A stretch of 22,157 nucleotides of DNA from Paracoccaceae bacterium (GCA_007128995.1 SKWJ01000436.1:1-22157); one strand, 5' to 3'; positions 1-8,234 are shown, counted from the first letter of the stretch. Notes: generated by a model from the letters alone, not told the origin. Numbers and translations: made by a program.

Positions 1-3000
1 GAGAATGTCTGATCCATGACCAGCATCCCGATCAGCACACCCGCCGAAGACAGGATCACCGCCAGAAGAACCAGAACAGAATTGTAGAAACTGTTGAACT
101 GGGTCAGCAGGATCACGAACATCAGCCCCAGCGCGGCCGAGAAGGCAACCGTCAGGAAGGCTGTGCTTTCTTCCTGATCCTGCTGTTCCCCTGTCCATTC
201 CCACCCGATAGAGGCGGGCAAGGGCTCTTCGGTTTCCAGCCATTCGGTCAGCGCCGCAATCCGCTCAGTCGCCGTAATCGGGATCTGGCGCCAGCCATTC
301 GCCTCGATCTCGGCGAGAGTTTCGCGCACGCGCTGATAGGCGGGCGAGCCCGTCTCATGCTCGCGGGCAACCACATCGGATCGGCTGAGCACGCGCACCG
401 TCTCGCCAGTGCCATCGACGATCCGCACCAGATTGGGCCGCACATCTGCCAGCACATCGAAGTAGCGCTGCTGGTCGACACGGTCGATCTGCCCGCGCGA
501 AGCCACAGTCCGCGTGGTGATGAAGTTGGACAGCGGCACAAGCCCGGCATTGGTCTGGACGCGCAACGTCTCCAGGGTCGAAAGCAGCCTGTCGCCTTCG
601 GGAAGGCGCACGCGGATATCGATTTCCTCTTCGGATGTATCGACACGCATCGTGTCCAGCAGCAGGCCGCGTGTCACCAGCTGCACCATGCCCCCGATCG
701 TGGCGACATCGGCGCCAAAGCGGCCCGCCATTTCGGTATCGACATTGATCTGCCAGTCGATCCCCGGCACAGGGCGCGAGTCTTCCAGATCGAACAGCCC
801 CGGCGTGCGGCCCATATGGGCGCGCACAGTCTCGACAGCCGATTCAAGCTCTTCAAAACTCTCGCCGGTCAGGCGCAGATGAACCGGTTTCGCGCCTGCC
901 GGTCCCCCTGTCTGGACCAGAAATTCGGCAAAGAAGCCGGGCAATTCGGCCAGCCGGGTTTCCAGCCGGTCAAGGATCGCCTGACCGCGCAAGTCACGAT
1001 TGCCCTGACGGTCTGTCCAGTGGGTCAGTTCGAACTGGACCTGACCTACCGCGTCGCGGGGCGGACCCTGGCCTGCCGTGTTGGTGTTCAGCCCGCCATC
1101 CCCGGCGAAGCCAAAGACGGTTGCAACCCCGTCCTCGCTTTGCACGACATCCTCGACCTGCCGGACCAGCGCATCTTTTTCCTCAAGCGACAGGTTGCCG
1201 CGCGCGCGCACATAGATGATCCCGCGCTCAGGCTCTGTTTCCACGAAGAATTCGACACCGCGATTGTTCTCGCCGTAATACTGGAACACGCCGATCACGA
1301 AGGCCCCCACCGCCACGACCAGAACGATGGGCATGATTGGATTGCCGACAAACAGCCGGGCAATATGGCCCGCAGGCGAATAGCGCCGTTCGGCCTGAAT
1401 GCGGCGCGGCTTGCGCTGGGGCGCGATGGCCGCGAAGGTCGTGGAAATCCCCATCGCGGACAGTGCCATGAGCGCGGCACCGGGCAGGAATTCCGCAACG
1501 GATTGCGCGGCTGTGCTGCCCCCGGTCAGATAGCCGGGATTGAGCAGCAAAAGCGCGCCAAGTCCCATACCCGCGACAGAGGCGGCCGCGAAGGGAACCC
1601 GCGCCAGCCACGGCAGACGGGTCAGCGCAGTTGTGACATTGCCAAGCCTGCGCGCCAACCGCCCCGTAATCCCGCCCAGCACAGGCAGAAAGACCAGCGC
1701 CACCACCAGCGATGCCGACAGAACGAAGATCAGCGTGATTGGCAACATGCCCATGAACTCGCCCGCGACGCCCGGCCAGAACAGCATCGGCAGAAAGGCG
1801 CAAAGTGTTGTCGCGGTCGAGGCGATCACAGGCCAGAACATCCGGCGTGCTGCCTTCACATAGGCCTGCATCGGCCCGTCACCTGCCGCAAGGCGCTTGT
1901 CGGCATATTCGGTCACGACCACTGCGCCATCCACCAGCACGCCCACCGCAAGGATCAGCCCGAACATCACGATATTGGACACAGCGACATCCATCAGCCC
2001 CAGCAGGATGAAGCACAGCAGAAACGAGGTCGGGATCGCAAGCCCGACCAGCAGCGCAGAGCGCGCACCAAGTGCTGCCAGCACCACGATCATCACCAGC
2101 GCGATGGCCGTCATCACCGACCCTTCCAGCTGGGTCACCATCTCTCCGGTCTGGATGGATGTATCCAATGTGGGCGTGATGCGGATCGCGGCCTGCAATT
2201 CCTCGGGCCAGGTGGCGCGCTCAGCCTCGATTGCGGCGCGGACATCGGCAGAGCTGTCAATGGCATTGAAGCCTTTGCGCTTGACCACCTGAATGGCAAG
2301 ATTCGCATCGCCATTGAAGCGGGCCGTGCCCGTGCGGTCGGCAAAGGTCAGCCGGATTTCGGCAAGATCCCCCAGCGTGACCACCGAATCCCCGTTCACC
2401 TTGACCGGAAGCCGGTAGATATCATCCGGGCTTGAAAAGCTGGAAGGCACAGTGACTGAAAAGGCGCTGGAACGGCTTTCGACCTCGCCTGCGGCGACAA
2501 GCTGGTTGTTGCCGGTGACCACGCGGACCAGCTCTCCGGCAGTTACGTTATAGGCTTCCAGTTTCAGCGGATCGATCAGCACTTCGACCATTTCATCACG
2601 CGAACCGGCGATTTCGGCTTCCAGAACCGAGTCCAGCCCCTCGATCCGGGTTTGCAGATCGCGGGTGGCGCGCAACAGGGTGCGTTCCGAAACATCGCCC
2701 GATACAGCCACGATGATGATCGGAAATTGCGAGAAGTTGATTTCCGAAATCGAATAATTCTGCGCGCCTTCGGGGAATTTTCCTTCTGCGCGGCCCATGG
2801 CATCGCGGATATCGGCCATGGTGGCGGTCTTGTCCCAGCCGAATTCGAATTCCAGCACGGCCGCCGCAAAACCATCGGCGGAAAAGGCACTAAGGGTTTT
2901 CAACCCGTCAAGATCGCCGAGTTCGGATTCCATCGGCTTGACCAGCATCGATTCGCCATCGACAGCCGAAATACCGGGAAACGGCACAGTGATGATGACG

Positions 3001-3134
3001 GCGGGCACCTCGATATCGGGCTCGCCCTCCTTGGGCAGGTTGATATAGGCGGCTGTGCCTGCCACCAGCACCATGACCATGATGGCCATGACCATGCGCG
3101 CATGGTTTGCCGCCCATCCAACGATCCCGATCAT
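1..3134 (-). CDS. RND-family efflux pump permease (3' end cut by window edge)
   Basis: Inner-membrane proton-driven pump of the AcrB/MexB-like RND superfamily. It would work with the fusion protein encoded just upstream and an outer-membrane channel that is not in this window. The frame is open from the ATG at 3134 to position 1 (about 1044 codons), so the C-terminus is missing. Visible features are an N-terminal membrane helix with AHHARMVMA-like start replaced by AANHARMVMAIMVMVLV, periplasmic porter domains, and the TM4 motif VGVLVDGAVVVTEY. The TM4 aspartate is D402; the second aspartate of the AcrB VDD motif is glycine here, as in heavy-metal RND pumps. Between TM6 and TM7 there are two additional hydrophobic stretches (about 1440-1600), and the second periplasmic loop is longer than in AcrB, so the full protein should exceed 1150 residues. 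The start overlaps the stop of the fusion-protein gene (ATGA), which indicates translational coupling. Substrate is not predictable. Confidence 0.93.
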   Translation of the reverse strand, partial: MIGIVGWAANHARMVMAIMVMVLVAGTAAYINLPKEGEPDIEVPAVIITVPFPGISAVDGESMLVKPMESELGDLDGLKTLSAFSADGFAAAVLEFEFGWDKTATMADIRDAMGRAEGKFPEGAQNYSISEINFSQFPIIIVAVSGDVSERTLLRATRDLQTRIEGLDSVLEAEIAGSRDEMVEVLIDPLKLEAYNVTAGELVRVVTGNNQLVAAGEVESRSSAFSVTVPSSFSSPDDIYRLPVKVNGDSVVTLGDLAEIRLTFADRTGTARFNGDANLAIQVVKRKGFNAIDSSADVRAAIEAERATWPEELQAAIRITPTLDTSIQTGEMVTQLEGSVMTAIALVMIVVLAALGARSALLVGLAIPTSFLLCFILLGLMDVAVSNIVMFGLILAVGVLVDGAVVVTEYADKRLAAGDGPMQAYVKAARRMFWPVIASTATTLCAFLPMLFWPGVAGEFMGMLPITLIFVLSASLVVALVFLPVLGGITGRLARRLGNVTTALTRLPWLARVPFAAASVAGMGLGALLLLNPGYLTGGSTAAQSVAEFLPGAALMALSAMGISTTFAAIAPQRKPRRIQAERRYSPAGHIARLFVGNPIMPIVLVVAVGAFVIGVFQYYGENNRGVEFFVETEPERGIIYVRARGNLSLEEKDALVRQVEDVVQSEDGVATVFGFAGDGGLNTNTAGQGPPRDAVGQVQFELTHWTDRQGNRDLRGQAILDRLETRLAELPGFFAEFLVQTGGPAGAKPVHLRLTGESFEELESAVETVRAHMGRTPGLFDLEDSRPVPGIDWQINVDTEMAGRFGADVATIGGMVQLVTRGLLLDTMRVDTSEEEIDIRVRLPEGDRLLSTLETLRVQTNAGLVPLSNFITTRTVASRGQIDRVDQQRYFDVLADVRPNLVRIVDGTGETVRVLSRSDVVAREHETGSPAYQRVRETLAEIEANGWRQIPITATERIAALTEWLETEEPLPASIGWEWTGEQQDQEESTAFLTVAFSAALGLMFVILLTQFNSFYNSVLVLLAVILSSAGVLIGMLVMDQTF

Positions 3135-4225
3135 TCGGCACCTTCTGCGTTTTCAGCCCATGTGACATGGACATAGGCACCTTCACGGGTGAATTCCTGC
3201 CCCAGAGTGATGACATTGATCTGATCCGGCAGATCGGCAAGCCAGATCCCATCGGCGGTGTCGCGCAGGATACGGGCAGGCGCAAAGCTCACCAATCCAT
3301 CCTCATCGACCAGCCGCAGACCCAGTTCGCCCGCATCATTGAGCGTCAGCGCAGACCCCGGCAGCAGATGCCCGCGCTGTTCCTGTGACTGGATCAGGAT
3401 ATCCGCACTTTGCCCGTCACGAATGCGCCCGTCCGCGTTGGGGATGGTGACATCCACCCGGAAGGTTCGTGTCTGCGGATCAGCCGACCGCGCGATGAAA
3501 CTGACCTGTCCCACAACCTCGCGCCCCGAGGCCAGACGCGCGCCCGCATCTGCGCCCTGTTCCAGCAGATCAATCTGGGCCTCGGTCGCAAAGCCGACCA
3601 GCTTGATCGGGTCAAGCTGGATCAGCGTTGCGCAAATCGCACCGGGTTGCAGCAGGCTGCCCAGTTCCGCAGTGTCGGTTTCCAGAATGCCGTCAAACGG
3701 CGCATGCATGACCAGCCGGGCCATTTCCTCGACGGCGCGGTCAACCCCGGCCTGTGCGGTTTGCATGGCGGCGCGGGCATTGGCCAGACGCACATCGCTG
3801 GAAAACCCGCTCTCTGACAGGCCCTCGGCGGCGCGCAGGTTGATCTCGGCCTCGTTCAGCCGGGCGCCGGCTTCGTCCAGTGCGGCCTTGCGCACACCGG
3901 GGGCAACTTCGCACAGCGCGTCGCCCGCGGAAATGCTGGCCCCGCGGCGCAGCGGATCGGAAATGACAAGACCTGTCGTCTCGGACCGGATCTCGACCTG
4001 GCGCATTGCTTCGGTGCGGCCACGCAACACCACAGTGCTGGCCACTGGCTGCGCATTGGAACGGGCCGCCCGCACGCGAACACGCTCGGGCGCGGGGTCT
4101 TCGGCGCTGTCTTCCACCTCTGCCGCGACGACACCTGCAAAACCAAGGGCCGCATCACGCTGCATGATCCCGATATACAGGGCAAGCGTGACGATCAGAG
4201 CTGTCGCAAGAGGAAATAGACGCAT
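3131..4225 (-). CDS. RND efflux membrane fusion protein (HlyD/AcrA family)
   Basis: Periplasmic adaptor that links an RND pump to an outer-membrane channel. The protein has one N-terminal membrane anchor (LFPLATALIVTLALYIGI), then a lipoyl-like half motif around VEIRSETTGLVISDPLRRG, a short helical hairpin (AALDEAGARLNEAEINLRAA), the second lipoyl half (VMHAPFDGIL) and a beta-barrel region ending near ADILIQSQ. At 364 residues it has normal family length. I chose the ATG at 4225. An alternative GTG three codons upstream (4234) overlaps the only good Shine-Dalgarno-like GGAG, which sits eight bases before the ATG, so the ATG is better supported. It is first in a two-gene operon and overlaps the pump gene by four bases. 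A TetR-type palindrome lies about 50 bases upstream. No lipobox is present, so it is anchored by a membrane helix rather than a lipid. Confidence 0.92.
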   Translation of the reverse strand: MRLFPLATALIVTLALYIGIMQRDAALGFAGVVAAEVEDSAEDPAPERVRVRAARSNAQPVASTVVLRGRTEAMRQVEIRSETTGLVISDPLRRGASISAGDALCEVAPGVRKAALDEAGARLNEAEINLRAAEGLSESGFSSDVRLANARAAMQTAQAGVDRAVEEMARLVMHAPFDGILETDTAELGSLLQPGAICATLIQLDPIKLVGFATEAQIDLLEQGADAGARLASGREVVGQVSFIARSADPQTRTFRVDVTIPNADGRIRDGQSADILIQSQEQRGHLLPGSALTLNDAGELGLRLVDEDGLVSFAPARILRDTADGIWLADLPDQINVITLGQEFTREGAYVHVTWAENAEGAE

Positions 4226-4274
4226 GCGGGCCACTCCGGAAAAGGGGCGTAGGGGGAAATGTACTGTGTTTACG

Positions 4275-4292
4275 CTGAACTGACCAGTTCAG
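4275..4292. promoter_or_regulatory. Perfect palindromic operator, TetR type
   Basis: The sequence CTGAACTGACCAGTTCAG is an exact inverted repeat with 8-bp arms and a 2-bp centre. Palindromes of this form, with TGAAC/GTTCA arms, are typical binding sites of TetR/AcrR-family repressors that control RND efflux operons (established for the family). It overlaps the end of the candidate -10 box of the minus-strand efflux promoter. It also falls in the spacer of a weak plus-strand promoter-like pair (TTTACG at 4269, GATTAG at 4292). No regulator gene lies next to it, so the cognate repressor must be beyond the pump gene or elsewhere. Confidence 0.75.
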
Positions 4293-4319
4293 ATTAGTTT
4301 TGCAAGCGCAGAATTTCAA
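4291..4319 (-). promoter_or_regulatory. Candidate sigma-70 promoter of the efflux operon
   Basis: On the minus strand a TTGAAA (-35, complement of 4314-4319) is followed after exactly 17 bases by TAATCT (-10, complement of 4291-4296). The -10 box abuts and overlaps by two bases the perfect palindrome at 4275-4292, so a bound repressor would block it. The -35 matches consensus at five of six positions; the -10 is weak. The fusion-protein start lies about 65 bases downstream. Confidence 0.45.
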
Positions 4320-4438
4320 GGTATGGGGCGTGCCCTCGCGATTCCGTGCAGGCAACGCGGTGTGAATCCCTGCGCGCAGGGCTTGGCAATGTGGCGTGCT
4401 TCGGGCTATGACGGTCCGGGTCTTGACAGAGGTGGTGT

Positions 4439-5083
4439 GTGAGCAATCCTGACAGTTTCATCAACGAGGTGACAGAAGAACTGCGCCGTGACCGGATCAT
4501 GGGGTTCGCGCGCCGCTATGGCTGGATTGCCGTGCTTGCGATCGTGCTGATCGTCGGTGGCACGGCCTGGAACGAGTGGCGCAAGGCGCAAGAGCGTGCC
4601 AGTGCCGAAGCCTTCGGGGACGCCGTTCTGGCCGCGCTTGAAAATGACGCCCCGCAGGATCGTCTGACGGCGCTCGAGCAGATCGAGACGACAGGCCCTC
4701 AGTCCGGGCTGGTGCAATTGTTGCGCGCGGGCGAATTGCTGCAAACCGACCGCGCCACAGCACTGGACGCGCTGAATGCCGCCGCCGAGGATACCGCACT
4801 GCCAGAGGCAACACGTCAGCTTGCCGCGCTGAAACGGGTGATTTCCGGGGGGGCAGAGCTGTCTGTTGATGAACGACGCACCGTGCTGGACCGGCTTGCA
4901 CAACCGGGCCAGCCAATGCGCCCGCTGGCGCTGGAGCAGTCGGCGCTCTTGCAACTGGAGCAGGGCAATACCGAAACAGCCATTGAAATTCTGACGGATT
5001 TGCTGTCACAGTCCGAGGTATCAGATGCGCTGCGCCGTCGCGCAACGCAACTGGTGGTCGCGCTGGGCGGCGATGTCGGATAA
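4439..5083 (+). CDS. YfgM-like membrane-anchored TPR protein
   Basis: Inner-membrane protein with a short cytoplasmic N-terminus, one membrane helix (about residues 27-43, GWIAVLAIVLIVGGTAW) and a periplasmic helical-repeat domain of about 165 residues rich in Ala, Leu and Glu. This layout and its place directly upstream of bamB and der match the YfgM/TPR_21 family, which in Escherichia coli associates with the Sec translocon and periplasmic chaperones. The 214-residue length agrees with the family. The start is GTG, preceded by AGAGG at 4428-4432. Upstream is an intergenic stretch of about 200 bases shared with the divergent efflux operon. Family identity is well supported by context and topology; the exact role in this organism is inferred. 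Confidence 0.85.
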   Translation: MSNPDSFINEVTEELRRDRIMGFARRYGWIAVLAIVLIVGGTAWNEWRKAQERASAEAFGDAVLAALENDAPQDRLTALEQIETTGPQSGLVQLLRAGELLQTDRATALDALNAAAEDTALPEATRQLAALKRVISGGAELSVDERRTVLDRLAQPGQPMRPLALEQSALLQLEQGNTETAIEILTDLLSQSEVSDALRRRATQLVVALGGDVG

Positions 5084-5088
5084 GGGAA

Positions 5089-5113
5089 CCATGTCAGCCG
5101 CGGGGCGACATGG
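5089..5113 (+). repeat. Small inverted repeat in the yfgM-like/bamB gap
   Basis: CCATGTC and GACATGG form a perfect 7-bp stem around an 11-base loop in the 81-base gap between the two genes. No T-run follows, so it does not look like a terminator. It may fine-tune mRNA processing, or it may be chance. Confidence 0.3.
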
Positions 5114-5164
5114 GGGAATATGCAGGCTCAGGCGGTGGCCCGCAGCAAGTGATAGGAGAGACTG

Positions 5165-6478
5165 GTGAGTTTCAGGATCGGCGCGACTTTTCTTGCCCTG
5201 ACCATGCTTGTCTCGGCCTGTAACCGCGATTTCATTCTCGAGGGTGAACGCTTTGCCCTGCGCGCGCCGTTCGCCGAAAATGCGGGTGAAGTGCCGGTCA
5301 ACCGCGCGGTTCCGATCAGCCTGCCCGCGACAGCAACCAACGCTGACTGGACGCACCGGCTTGGAACGCCGTCTACGCGCAACCTTCACCCCAGCCTTGG
5401 CGGCGCCCTGCAACAGGTGTGGTCGGTGCCCATCGGTCAGGGCGAGGGGCGTCGGCACGGGATCACGGCAGAACCCGTTTCGGCCGGTGGTCTGATCTAT
5501 ACACTGGACAGCCGCGCGCAGGTGACCGCCGTGTCAACCAGTGGCGACGTGGTCTGGACCCGCGATCTGACGCCTGCGTTCACCCGCAGTGCCGATTCCG
5601 CCAGCGGCGGGGGGTTGGCGATCGCGGATGGCAAGCTGTTCGTGACATCTGCCTTCGGCATGCTCTGGGCGCTGGATCTGGCCAGCGGGGCCGAAATCTG
5701 GTCGCGCCGCTTTGATGCCGCACTCAGCGCGCCACCCACGATTTCGGGCGGTGTGGTCTATGTGGTCGCGGCGGACAGCACTGGCTGGGCGCTTGACGCT
5801 GCGACCGGACAGGCAGATTGGCAGATCGAAGGTGCGCCGACCGTGTCGTCCATGGTGGGTGGCGCTGCCCCGGCTGTGGCCGGTGATCTGGTGCTCTTCC
5901 CCACACCGGCGGGCGAGTTGATCGCGGTACGGCGCGATACCGGGCAGCGTGTCTGGCGGCGCGCGGTGGCGGGCACGCGGCTGGGCGTGGCCTATGCCAG
6001 CATAACCGATGTGACAGGCGACCCGGTGGTGCAGGGCGATACTGTGTTTGTGGGCAACCAGTCAGGCCGCGTGATGGCGCTGGACCGGCGCACGGGGTCG
6101 CCGATCTGGACAGCAGAAGAAGCCGCCTATGGCCCGGTCTGGCCAGTGGGCGGCGCTGTCTTCCTGATGTCTGATCGCAACCGGCTTGTGCGCCTGGATG
6201 CGGGCAGCGGGGCCTTTGTCTGGGGGGCAGAAATGCCCCTGTTCACCCAGACGCGCGAGCGCAGACGCGCCGAAATCGTGGCGCTTTATGGCCCGCTGCT
6301 GGCCGGGGGGCGGTTGATCGTCGGGTCCGGGGACGGGGTATTGCGCAGCTTCGACCCGGTCTCGGGTGAGTTGGTGGCGCAGACTGAATTGCGCGCAGGC
6401 GCCGCCAGTGCGCCGATTGCCGTGGGCGGCACGCTTTATGTGGTGACGCGTGACGGGCGACTGGCGGCCTATCGCTGA
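5165..6478 (+). CDS. bamB: Outer-membrane assembly lipoprotein BamB
   Basis: BamB is the eight-bladed beta-propeller lipoprotein of the BAM complex, which folds beta-barrel proteins into the outer membrane. The N-terminus is a lipoprotein signal with lipobox VSAC, giving lipidated Cys19. The mature part carries repeated PQQ/Trp-docking blade motifs, for example GDVVWTRDL, LASGAEIWSRRFD, ATGQADWQIEG, DTGQRVWRRAV, RTGSPIWTAEE and SGAFVWGAEM. The length of 437 residues is a little above the roughly 390 of E. coli BamB; the extra is mostly in the N-terminal linker (residues 20-75). The GTG start at 5165 follows AGGAGAG at 5154-5160. It sits between the YfgM-like gene and der, an order found in many proteobacteria. 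A hairpin followed by TTTT lies just after the stop. Confidence 0.95.
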   Translation: MSFRIGATFLALTMLVSACNRDFILEGERFALRAPFAENAGEVPVNRAVPISLPATATNADWTHRLGTPSTRNLHPSLGGALQQVWSVPIGQGEGRRHGITAEPVSAGGLIYTLDSRAQVTAVSTSGDVVWTRDLTPAFTRSADSASGGGLAIADGKLFVTSAFGMLWALDLASGAEIWSRRFDAALSAPPTISGGVVYVVAADSTGWALDAATGQADWQIEGAPTVSSMVGGAAPAVAGDLVLFPTPAGELIAVRRDTGQRVWRRAVAGTRLGVAYASITDVTGDPVVQGDTVFVGNQSGRVMALDRRTGSPIWTAEEAAYGPVWPVGGAVFLMSDRNRLVRLDAGSGAFVWGAEMPLFTQTRERRRAEIVALYGPLLAGGRLIVGSGDGVLRSFDPVSGELVAQTELRAGAASAPIAVGGTLYVVTRDGRLAAYR

Positions 6479-6496
6479 GCGTTAAAGTGATGTATG

Positions 6497-6536
6497 CGCA
6501 GCGGGGCCCCGAGCTTTGGGGCCCTGGTTGCGTTTT
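6497..6536 (+). terminator. Possible intrinsic terminator or attenuator between bamB and der
   Basis: GGGCCCC (6504-6510) and GGGGCCC (6518-6524) form a perfect 7-bp GC stem around the loop GAGCTTT. Flanking CGCA (6497-6500) and TGCG (6529-6532) can extend it, with a small internal loop. The stem runs directly into TTTT at 6533-6536. The short T-run makes termination uncertain. Because it lies only 15 bases before der, partial read-through into der is likely. Confidence 0.45.
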
Positions 6537-6551
6537 GGAGCATGGAACAAG

Positions 6552-8003
6552 ATGAGTTTCACACTGGCGATCGTTGGCCGCCCGAATGTCGGCAAATCGA
6601 CACTGTTCAACCGGCTTGTTGGCAAGCGGTTGGCGCTGGTGGATGATCAGCCCGGCGTCACCCGCGACCTGCGCGAAGGCGATGCACGTCTGGGCGATCT
6701 GCGCTTTACCGTGATCGACACGGCCGGGCTGGAAGAAGTGACGGATGACAGCCTGCAGGGCCGGATGCGCCGCCTGACAGAGCGGGCCGTGGACATGGCC
6801 GATATCTGCCTGTTCCTGATCGATGCGCGCAGTGGAATTACCCCGACGGATCAGATGTTTGCGGAAATCCTGCGCAAGCGGGCCGCGCATGTCATTCTGG
6901 GTGCCAACAAGGCCGAGGGCCGCGCGGGCGAGGCAGGTGTGCTGGATGCCTATAGCCTTGGGCTGGGCGAACCCCTGCGCCTGTCGGCTGAACATGGCGA
7001 AGGGATAGACGAGCTGTATCACATGCTGCGACCGCTGTCGGATGCCTTTGCCGAAAGGGCCGAGGCCGATGCACCGCAGACGGATCTGGATGTCGATGAG
7101 GATGCCCCCGAGGATTTCACTCCCAGTGCGGGCCGTCCGCTGCAGATTGCCGTGATCGGTCGGCCCAATGCGGGCAAATCCACTCTGATCAACACGATCC
7201 TTGGCGAAGACCGGCTGCTGACCGGCCCCGAGGCCGGGATCACACGCGATTCGATTTCGATCTCGCTGGACTGGTTGGGCACGCCGACGCGGATTTTCGA
7301 CACGGCAGGCATGCGCAAGAAAGCCCGCGTGGTGGACAAGGTCGAAAAACTGTCGGTGGCTGACGGGTTGCGGGCCGTGCGCTTTGCCGAGGTTGTGGTG
7401 GTCCTGCTGGATGCCGCGATTCCCTTTGAACAGCAGGATCTGCGGATTGCCGATTTTGTCGAAACCGAGGGCCGCGCAGTTGTCGTGGCCGTGAACAAAT
7501 GGGATCTGGAAGACGACAAGCAGGAAAAGCTGAAAGCCCTGCGCACGGGGTTCGAGAAACTTCTGCCGCAACTGAAAGGCGCGCCGCTGGTGACAGTTTC
7601 CGCCAAGACCGGCAAGGGGCTGGATCGGTTGCATGCCGCTGTTCTGCGCGCGCATGAAGTCTGGAACCGGCGCGTGCCGACAGCGCGTCTGAACCAATGG
7701 CTGAGTGCAATGATCGAGGCGCATCCGCCCCCCGCCCCCGGCGGCCACCGGATTCGCCTGCGCTACATGACTCAGGCCAAGACCCGCCCGCCGGGCTTTG
7801 TGGTGATGTGTTCCAACCCCGATGATCTGCCCGCAGCCTATACCCGCTACCTTGTGAACGGCCTGCGCGCACATTTCGACATGCCCGGCACACCGATTCG
7901 GATTTTCCTGCGCAACCAGAACGCGAAAAACCCGTTCAAGGGCCGCAAAAAGGCACCACCGTCGAAATTGCGCAAGCATTTGCAGGGCCGAAAGGCGGAT
8001 TGA
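6552..8003 (+). CDS. der: Ribosome-assembly GTPase Der (EngA)
   Basis: Essential GTPase with two tandem G domains and a C-terminal KH-like domain, needed for maturation of the 50S ribosomal subunit. Residues from the ATG at 6552: first P-loop GRPNVGKS (9-16), switch GVTRD (35-39), DTAG (56-59) and NKAE (119-122); second P-loop GRPNAGKS (203-210), DTAG (250-253) and NKWD (315-318). The C-terminal KH region contains [15 protein letters not shown] and the [13 protein letters not shown] end. The length of 483 residues is normal. The first domain has Glu in place of the Asp of the canonical NKxD motif; I recall this as common in alphaproteobacterial Der. In-frame codons upstream to 6516 lie within the hairpin region and are not conserved Der sequence, so 6552 is preferred, with GGAAC just upstream. 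Confidence 0.97.
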   Translation: MSFTLAIVGRPNVGKSTLFNRLVGKRLALVDDQPGVTRDLREGDARLGDLRFTVIDTAGLEEVTDDSLQGRMRRLTERAVDMADICLFLIDARSGITPTDQMFAEILRKRAAHVILGANKAEGRAGEAGVLDAYSLGLGEPLRLSAEHGEGIDELYHMLRPLSDAFAERAEADAPQTDLDVDEDAPEDFTPSAGRPLQIAVIGRPNAGKSTLINTILGEDRLLTGPEAGITRDSISISLDWLGTPTRIFDTAGMRKKARVVDKVEKLSVADGLRAVRFAEVVVVLLDAAIPFEQQDLRIADFVETEGRAVVVAVNKWDLEDDKQEKLKALRTGFEKLLPQLKGAPLVTVSAKTGKGLDRLHAAVLRAHEVWNRRVPTARLNQWLSAMIEAHPPPAPGGHRIRLRYMTQAKTRPPGFVVMCSNPDDLPAAYTRYLVNGLRAHFDMPGTPIRIFLRNQNAKNPFKGRKKAPPSKLRKHLQGRKAD

Positions 8004-8054
8004 CGGTCAAAATAAGGTAAAGCTTACAATATCGGGGGGCGCTGCAACAGTTTT

Positions 8055-8088
8055 CTGGCAATTTTATGCCAGTTTGGGTATTATTATG
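8055..8088 (+). promoter_or_regulatory. Candidate promoter and inverted repeat upstream of the small-peptide gene
   Basis: In the 123-base gap after der, an AT-rich patch contains CTGGCA (8055-8060), six bases, then TGCCAG (8067-8072), a perfect 6-bp inverted repeat. A TATTAT -10-like box follows at 8079-8084. A -35 would fall on TGGCAA (8056-8061), which is a poor consensus match. The repeat may be an activator or repressor site that replaces a strong -35. This would place a transcription start about 35 bases before the small ORF. Confidence 0.35.
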
Positions 8089-8126
8089 TCGCAAGCTGAA
8101 TTTTCTTGCGGCGGGGGGATACACGA

Positions 8127-8234
8127 ATGGCACGGAAACTGGCAGCGGCCCTGACAGTGATGGCGCTTCTGGGCGGGGGCAGCCTTATGGCGCAGTCCGC
8201 GCCTTGCAACCCCAAAATCGAAACCTGTCTGTAA
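8127..8234 (+). CDS. Small exported two-cysteine peptide precursor (35 residues)
   Basis: A short frame not matched to any family I know. The ATG at 8127 follows GGGGGGA by about seven bases. The product starts MARKLAAALTVMALLGGG, a classic basic then hydrophobic signal sequence. A plausible signal-peptidase site follows AQS (residues 22-24). The predicted mature part is the 11-residue APCNPKIETCL, with Cys27 and Cys34 able to close an eight-residue disulfide ring in the oxidising periplasm. The stop is TAA at 8232-8234. The downstream 882-residue membrane protein is in the same frame, 39 bases on. It could be a secreted signal or ligand, a leader peptide controlling the next gene, or the remnant of a longer N-terminus cut by a stop. 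The signal-peptide reading is strong; the biological role is unknown. Confidence 0.6.
   Translation: MARKLAAALTVMALLGGGSLMAQSAPCNPKIETCL

Noticed and set aside
357..2435. A plus-strand open frame of 692 codons.
   Set aside because: It lies wholly antisense to the RND pump frame, which carries clear family motifs; the composition is typical of a shadow frame.
4368..4381. Perfect 14-bp palindrome CCCTGCGCGCAGGG.
   Set aside because: A palindrome with 7-bp arms is expected about once by chance in a window of this size, and it has no supportive promoter context.
4335..4390. A stretch resembling part of a cobalamin riboswitch (GCGGTGTGAATCC).
   Set aside because: The conserved B12 box and the CCCGCAACTG element are missing, and the downstream gene has no cobalamin link.
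4422..4427. A perfect TTGACA -35 box.
   Set aside because: It lies only 11 bases before the YfgM-like start codon, with no -10 box at a usable distance.
4323..4442. A 39-codon plus-strand frame that overlaps the GTG start of the YfgM-like gene.
   Set aside because: Its only ribosome-like site is one base from the ATG, and the product shows no signal or motif. Possible leader, but not supportable.
6243..7979. A minus-strand open frame of 578 codons.
   Set aside because: It is antisense to der, whose two G domains are intact.
8056..8071. A sigma-54 promoter-like TGGCA...TGCCA.
   Set aside because: The GG to GC distance is one base too short for the -24/-12 consensus, and the sequence is better described as an inverted repeat.
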